Below, piece by piece: positions 22,131-25,176 of a DNA stretch of 25,176 bases; the stretch's first letter is position 1, and every line of letters starts with the position of its first letter. Location: positions 1 to 25,176 of the forward strand of contig JAJTHY010000024.1 in assembly GCA_021298045.1 (NCBI GenBank). Reading direction: 5' to 3'. A model generated the notes under the pieces. That model worked only from the letters and a program-made list of their open reading frames with translations, searched no databases and was not told the origin of the DNA. The stretch is from Candidatus Jidaibacter sp. Its GTDB lineage: Bacteria; Pseudomonadota; Alphaproteobacteria; Rickettsiales; Midichloriaceae. The translations under genes were made by a program, and so were the position numbers.

Positions 22131-24023
22131 TATAAAATCAAAAATGCTTTTATTTTGCCATGGCGTTGAATCATTTGTAATCTTTGTTTTTTCTATATTC
22201 CCTACATTTTGATTGAAATCATGGAATACAATTGCCGGAAGCCCAGCGCCCCCTAGGTTTTTAGTAGGGCTACTGTCATCGTTTCCTATCCAAATTCCTG
22301 TTACTATATCATCTGTAAAACCAATAAACCATGCATCATGATGTTCCTGCGTTGTACCGGTCTTACCAAAAATTTCCATGCCAGGGATAGCTGCTCGTTT
22401 ACCACTTCCGTTTAACACTACAGCTCTCAATAGCTCGCGCATTTTCTCTGAAACTTCTGGGTCTATTACCTGTTCACGCTCCACCCCCGGGAATTCATAT
22501 AAAATGCCTCCATTACCATCAGTAATTTTAATTACCCCAAATGCATTTGCTTTATGGCCAAAATTTGCAATATGCGCAAAGCTTTGCGTCATCTCTAGCA
22601 AACTCATTTCCGCTGTGCCAAGCGCGATGCTTGAAAAATGCGGAATCTTAGATACCACACCTAACCTTTTAGCAATTTCCGCCACTTTATCCACGCCAGT
22701 TTTTTCTGAAATCTTAACCGCGATGGTATTGATGGATCTGGCAAAAGCCTCTTCAGCTGTCATCTCTCCGTGGTATTTTCTGTCTATATTGCGCGGACTC
22801 CAAAGTGGCAGACCCTTGCCTTGCTTTATTGAAATTGGCTCATCTACAAATCGGTCAGAAAGCTCTAAACCACCTTCCAATGCCGCCAAATAAATAAAGA
22901 ATTTAAATGCAGATCCCGGCTGACGCTTGGCAGTAACAGCCCTATTAAATTGAGATTTTTGATACGAAACTCCACCTATCATAGCTTTGATAGCGCCATT
23001 TGGCTCCATTACCAAACCAGCTATTTGGTCTGCGTTATATTTGCTTTTGGCTTGAACCGCATATTTTTCTACAACCTCTTCCAATGTTTCCTGGGCTTCG
23101 ATATTTAAAGTAGTATATATGTTCAGATCCTGGCTGGTATTTTGCACAAGATCTGGAATTTCGGATAACACGTAATCTGCGAAATATGGATTCCTGAGCG
23201 CGCCTCTTCCAACACCACGCTCAACTACAGTAGGTGGAGATCCATATTTATACTGCTCTTCTGTTATGTATCCCTCATTATACATTTGCTCAAGTACTTG
23301 CCTGGCTCTGCCTATTGCAAGCGCTAAATTATTTGACGGTGAGTATCGAGACGGAGCCTTTAATAACCCCGCTATAATTGCAGATTCGAATACGCCAAGA
23401 TCCGTACCACTTTTGCCAAAATAATACTTAGATGCAGCGTCAATTCCGTAATTACCTTTTCCTAAATAAACTCTATTAAGATACAGTGAAATTATTTGCT
23501 CCTTGCTGAATTTACGCTCCAGCTCAAGTGCAATTATAATCTCTTGCAGCTTTCTTTTAAATGTGCGCTCAGGGCTTAGGTATATTATTTTAGCTAGCTG
23601 TTGGGTAATTGTGCTGCCGCCCTGCACAACTCTACCGGCTTTAAGGTTTACAAAATATGCACGAATTATACCAATCGGGTCTATACCTATATGTTCAAAA
23701 AACCTACGGTCTTCTGCCGCAACTACAGCTTGAACCATGTATATAGGTATATTAGAATAAGTTAATCGCTCGCCCCTAAAATCACCATATTTTGCAAGCA
23801 CTATACTGTTACTATCGTATATTGTTATTTGGGGCCTAACATCCCTATCCGCCATCTCCTCGATATTTGGAAGATCTTTTAGCAAATACGCCAAAAGCAA
23901 GAAGCTTGAAATAATACAAAATAATATAATGCTAAATAAAGAAACTATAACCGATTTCAGCTTAATTTTTCGCCTTGGCTTACGTGAGGTTTTGGATGAC
24001 TTTTTTTTAGTTTTTAATGCCAT
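22122..24023 (-). CDS. Class A penicillin-binding protein (PBP1A family)
   Basis: A 633-residue bifunctional peptidoglycan synthase. A basic cytoplasmic tail (1-22) and one membrane helix (about 25-48) anchor it. The glycosyltransferase domain (GT51) has the catalytic Glu104 in AAEDRRFFEH, then GGSTITQQLAK and RKLQEIIIALELE. The transpeptidase domain has the Ser-x-x-Lys motif SAFK (371-374), SIN (430-432) and KTG (554-556). It polymerises glycan strands and cross-links peptides. It is shorter than typical PBP1A (around 800 residues) because the inserted domain between the two catalytic parts is small. All active-site residues are present, so this bacterium should make at least some cell wall, unlike several reduced Rickettsiales. 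GGAG five bases before the ATG is the ribosome binding site. It begins 58 bases after nuoF. Confidence 0.93.
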   Translation of the reverse strand: MALKTKKKSSKTSRKPRRKIKLKSVIVSLFSIILFCIISSFLLLAYLLKDLPNIEEMADRDVRPQITIYDSNSIVLAKYGDFRGERLTYSNIPIYMVQAVVAAEDRRFFEHIGIDPIGIIRAYFVNLKAGRVVQGGSTITQQLAKIIYLSPERTFKRKLQEIIIALELERKFSKEQIISLYLNRVYLGKGNYGIDAASKYYFGKSGTDLGVFESAIIAGLLKAPSRYSPSNNLALAIGRARQVLEQMYNEGYITEEQYKYGSPPTVVERGVGRGALRNPYFADYVLSEIPDLVQNTSQDLNIYTTLNIEAQETLEEVVEKYAVQAKSKYNADQIAGLVMEPNGAIKAMIGGVSYQKSQFNRAVTAKRQPGSAFKFFIYLAALEGGLELSDRFVDEPISIKQGKGLPLWSPRNIDRKYHGEMTAEEAFARSINTIAVKISEKTGVDKVAEIAKRLGVVSKIPHFSSIALGTAEMSLLEMTQSFAHIANFGHKANAFGVIKITDGNGGILYEFPGVEREQVIDPEVSEKMRELLRAVVLNGSGKRAAIPGMEIFGKTGTTQEHHDAWFIGFTDDIVTGIWIGNDDSSPTKNLGGAGLPAIVFHDFNQNVGNIEKTKITNDSTPWQNKSIFDFILP

Positions 24024-24054
24024 TTATACTCCGTTAATAGGCAACATGGGAAGT

Positions 24055-24063
24055 ACTATACCA
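24055..24063 (-). promoter_or_regulatory. Possible extended -10 promoter of the PBP gene
   Basis: TGGTATAGT on the minus strand (24063-24055), an extended -10 form, in the 58-base gap between nuoF and the PBP gene. There is no good -35. Confidence 0.25.
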
Positions 24064-24081
24064 TCACAAAATTTGTTAAAA

Positions 24082-25176
24082 TTAAAAGCCATTTTTATAA
24101 GCATGGATTCTATCTTCCATTTCATGCCTGAAATGCCTAATTAAGCCTTGTACAGGCCAGGCTGCTGCATCACCAAGAGCACAAATTGTATGTCCTTCAA
24201 TTTGTTTGGTAACTTCAAGCAACGTGTCGATTTCAGAAATTTCTGCATCACCTTCAACCATTCTGCACATAACTCTATATAACCATCCAGTCCCTTCTCT
24301 GCATGGGGTGCATTGCCCACATGATTCATGCATATAAAATTTAGAAAGTTTGGTAATGGCTTTGATGAGATCAGTAGACTTATCCATTACAATTACCGCT
24401 GCGGTTCCTAAACCCGTTTGCACATCTTTAAGTGCATCAAAGTCCATAAGCACTGTGTCGCAGATTGATTTTGGTATCATAGGAACAGAAGAGCCCCCAG
24501 GTATAATAGCAAGCAAATTATCCCATCCACCTCTAACGCCACCAGCATGCTTTTCTATCAACTCCTTGAGTGGTATAGACATAGCCTCTTCAACATTACA
24601 AGGCTTATTAACATGGCCAGAAATGCAAAATATTTTAGTACCTGTATTATTTGGGCGACCAATTGAACTAAACCAACTTGGCCCACGTCTCAAAATTTCT
24701 GGAACTACAGCAATTGTTTCAACATTATTAACCGTGGTCGGACACCCCCATACTCCAACTACAGCAGGAAAACAAGGAGGCTTAAGCCTTGGCATTCCCT
24801 TTCTTCCTTCTAAACTATTTAACAAGGCTGTTTCTTCACCACATATATATGCTCCAGCACCTCTATGAATATATACGTCAAAGTCATATCCGCTTCCACA
24901 AGCATTTTTACCAATGAGCCCAGCTGCATAAGCTTCATCAATCGCTTTTTGCAATGCAACAGATTCATTATAATATTCACCACGTATGTAAATGTATGCT
25001 GCTTTTGCACGCATTGCAAAGCCCGACAAAAGACAGCCTTCTATTAATTTATGAGGCTCAGAACGTAATATATCTCTATCTTTACAAGTCCCTGGTTCAG
25101 ATTCATCAGCATTAACTACAAGATAATTTGGCCGCTCTGAAGTAGGTGCTTTAGGCATAAATGACCATTTCATTCC
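24082..25176 (-). CDS. nuoF: NuoF, NADH-binding subunit of complex I, N-terminus cut by the window edge
   Basis: The last 364 residues of NuoF (about 425 in full). It holds FMN and the 4Fe-4S cluster N3 and takes electrons from NADH at the tip of the peripheral arm of complex I. The window begins at GMKWSFMP, just after the family's GRGGAGFPT flavin loop. VVNADESEPGTCKDRDI, the FMN/NADH region GAGAYICGEETALLNSLEGR, and the cluster ligands ESCGQCTPCREG and HTICALGDAAAWP follow. The frame is open up to base 25176, so the first MKW methionine is internal and not the start. Other nuo genes are expected to the right. Confidence 0.96.
   Translation of the reverse strand, partial: GMKWSFMPKAPTSERPNYLVVNADESEPGTCKDRDILRSEPHKLIEGCLLSGFAMRAKAAYIYIRGEYYNESVALQKAIDEAYAAGLIGKNACGSGYDFDVYIHRGAGAYICGEETALLNSLEGRKGMPRLKPPCFPAVVGVWGCPTTVNNVETIAVVPEILRRGPSWFSSIGRPNNTGTKIFCISGHVNKPCNVEEAMSIPLKELIEKHAGGVRGGWDNLLAIIPGGSSVPMIPKSICDTVLMDFDALKDVQTGLGTAAVIVMDKSTDLIKAITKLSKFYMHESCGQCTPCREGTGWLYRVMCRMVEGDAEISEIDTLLEVTKQIEGHTICALGDAAAWPVQGLIRHFRHEMEDRIHAYKNGF

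Noticed and set aside
22378..22893. 171-residue plus-strand frame inside the PBP gene
   Set aside because: Antisense shadow of the transpeptidase domain, which is intact on the other strand.
24350..24868. 172-residue plus-strand frame inside nuoF
   Set aside because: Antisense shadow; the minus strand carries all NuoF motifs.
25171..25173. ATG as start of nuoF
   Set aside because: The residues after it (KWSFMP) lie well inside NuoF and the frame stays open to the window edge, so the gene begins outside.
1..25176. tRNA or rRNA genes
   Set aside because: No cloverleaf with a T-loop GTTCRA pattern or rRNA core sequence was noticed on either strand. A tRNA search program would be the decisive test.

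Overview
The window is AT-rich bacterial chromosome that reads as an alphaproteobacterium, most likely a host-associated member of the Rickettsiales (Midichloriaceae-like is my best guess, not proven). The clues are the mitochondrial-type complex I accessory subunit NDUFA12 beside mlaD and a DUF2155 gene, the very large NAD-type glutamate dehydrogenase, the alphaproteobacterial flagellar regulator FlbD, and two orphan effector-like proteins among conserved housekeeping genes.

Layout. 1-3381 (minus): the 5' part of an NAD-glutamate dehydrogenase gene runs off the left edge; before it come lptG and flbD. 3512-4489 (minus): a RhuM-Fic/Doc fusion gene, flanked by a 14-bp direct repeat whose right copy covers the 3' end of gltX. 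4520-5899 (minus): gltX. 5971-6665: three copies of a ~100-bp palindromic repeat, two of which bracket a small GIY-YIG nuclease gene. 6854-9112 (plus): a 752-residue orphan membrane protein with its own strong promoter and terminator. 9214-9366: a palindromic element with terminal inverted repeats. 9466-13134 (plus): nhaA-lolC/E-tyrS, apparently one operon. 13274-14629 (plus): a CE-clan (Ulp1/C48-like) cysteine protease, probably a host-directed effector. 14671-15048: a nest of three different inverted-repeat elements. 15075-15749 (plus): rpe, tail-to-tail with an ABC exporter (15746-17524, minus). 17603-20234 (plus): degP/htrA and a family 4 glycosyltransferase. 20295-20453: another palindromic element, which supplies the stop codon of the DUF2155 gene. 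20437-21877 (minus): NDUFA12 - mlaD - DUF2155. 22122-25176 (minus): a class A penicillin-binding protein and the 3' part of nuoF, which runs off the right edge.

How the genes work together. Most of the conserved genes serve the envelope (lptG, lolC/E, mlaD, DUF2155, degP, the class A PBP, the ABC exporter, the glycosyltransferase) or respiration and ion balance (nuoF, NDUFA12, nhaA). gltX and tyrS charge tRNAs. flbD implies flagellar genes and sigma-54 elsewhere in the genome. The accessory genes (RhuM-Fic, GIY-YIG, the 752-residue protein, the CE protease) all sit next to repeats or palindromic elements, while the conserved operons carry no repeats internally.

The best candidates for something undescribed are: (1) the GIY-YIG gene whose stop codon is built into a copy of the palindromic repeat that also precedes it, which suggests a nuclease-repeat mobile unit; (2) a three-member family of ~155-bp elements with terminal inverted repeats of consensus AAACCCNTTNTAAAATGG; (3) the CE protease with an Asn in the acidic triad position and a C-terminal membrane hairpin. 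No tRNA, rRNA or CRISPR array was seen.
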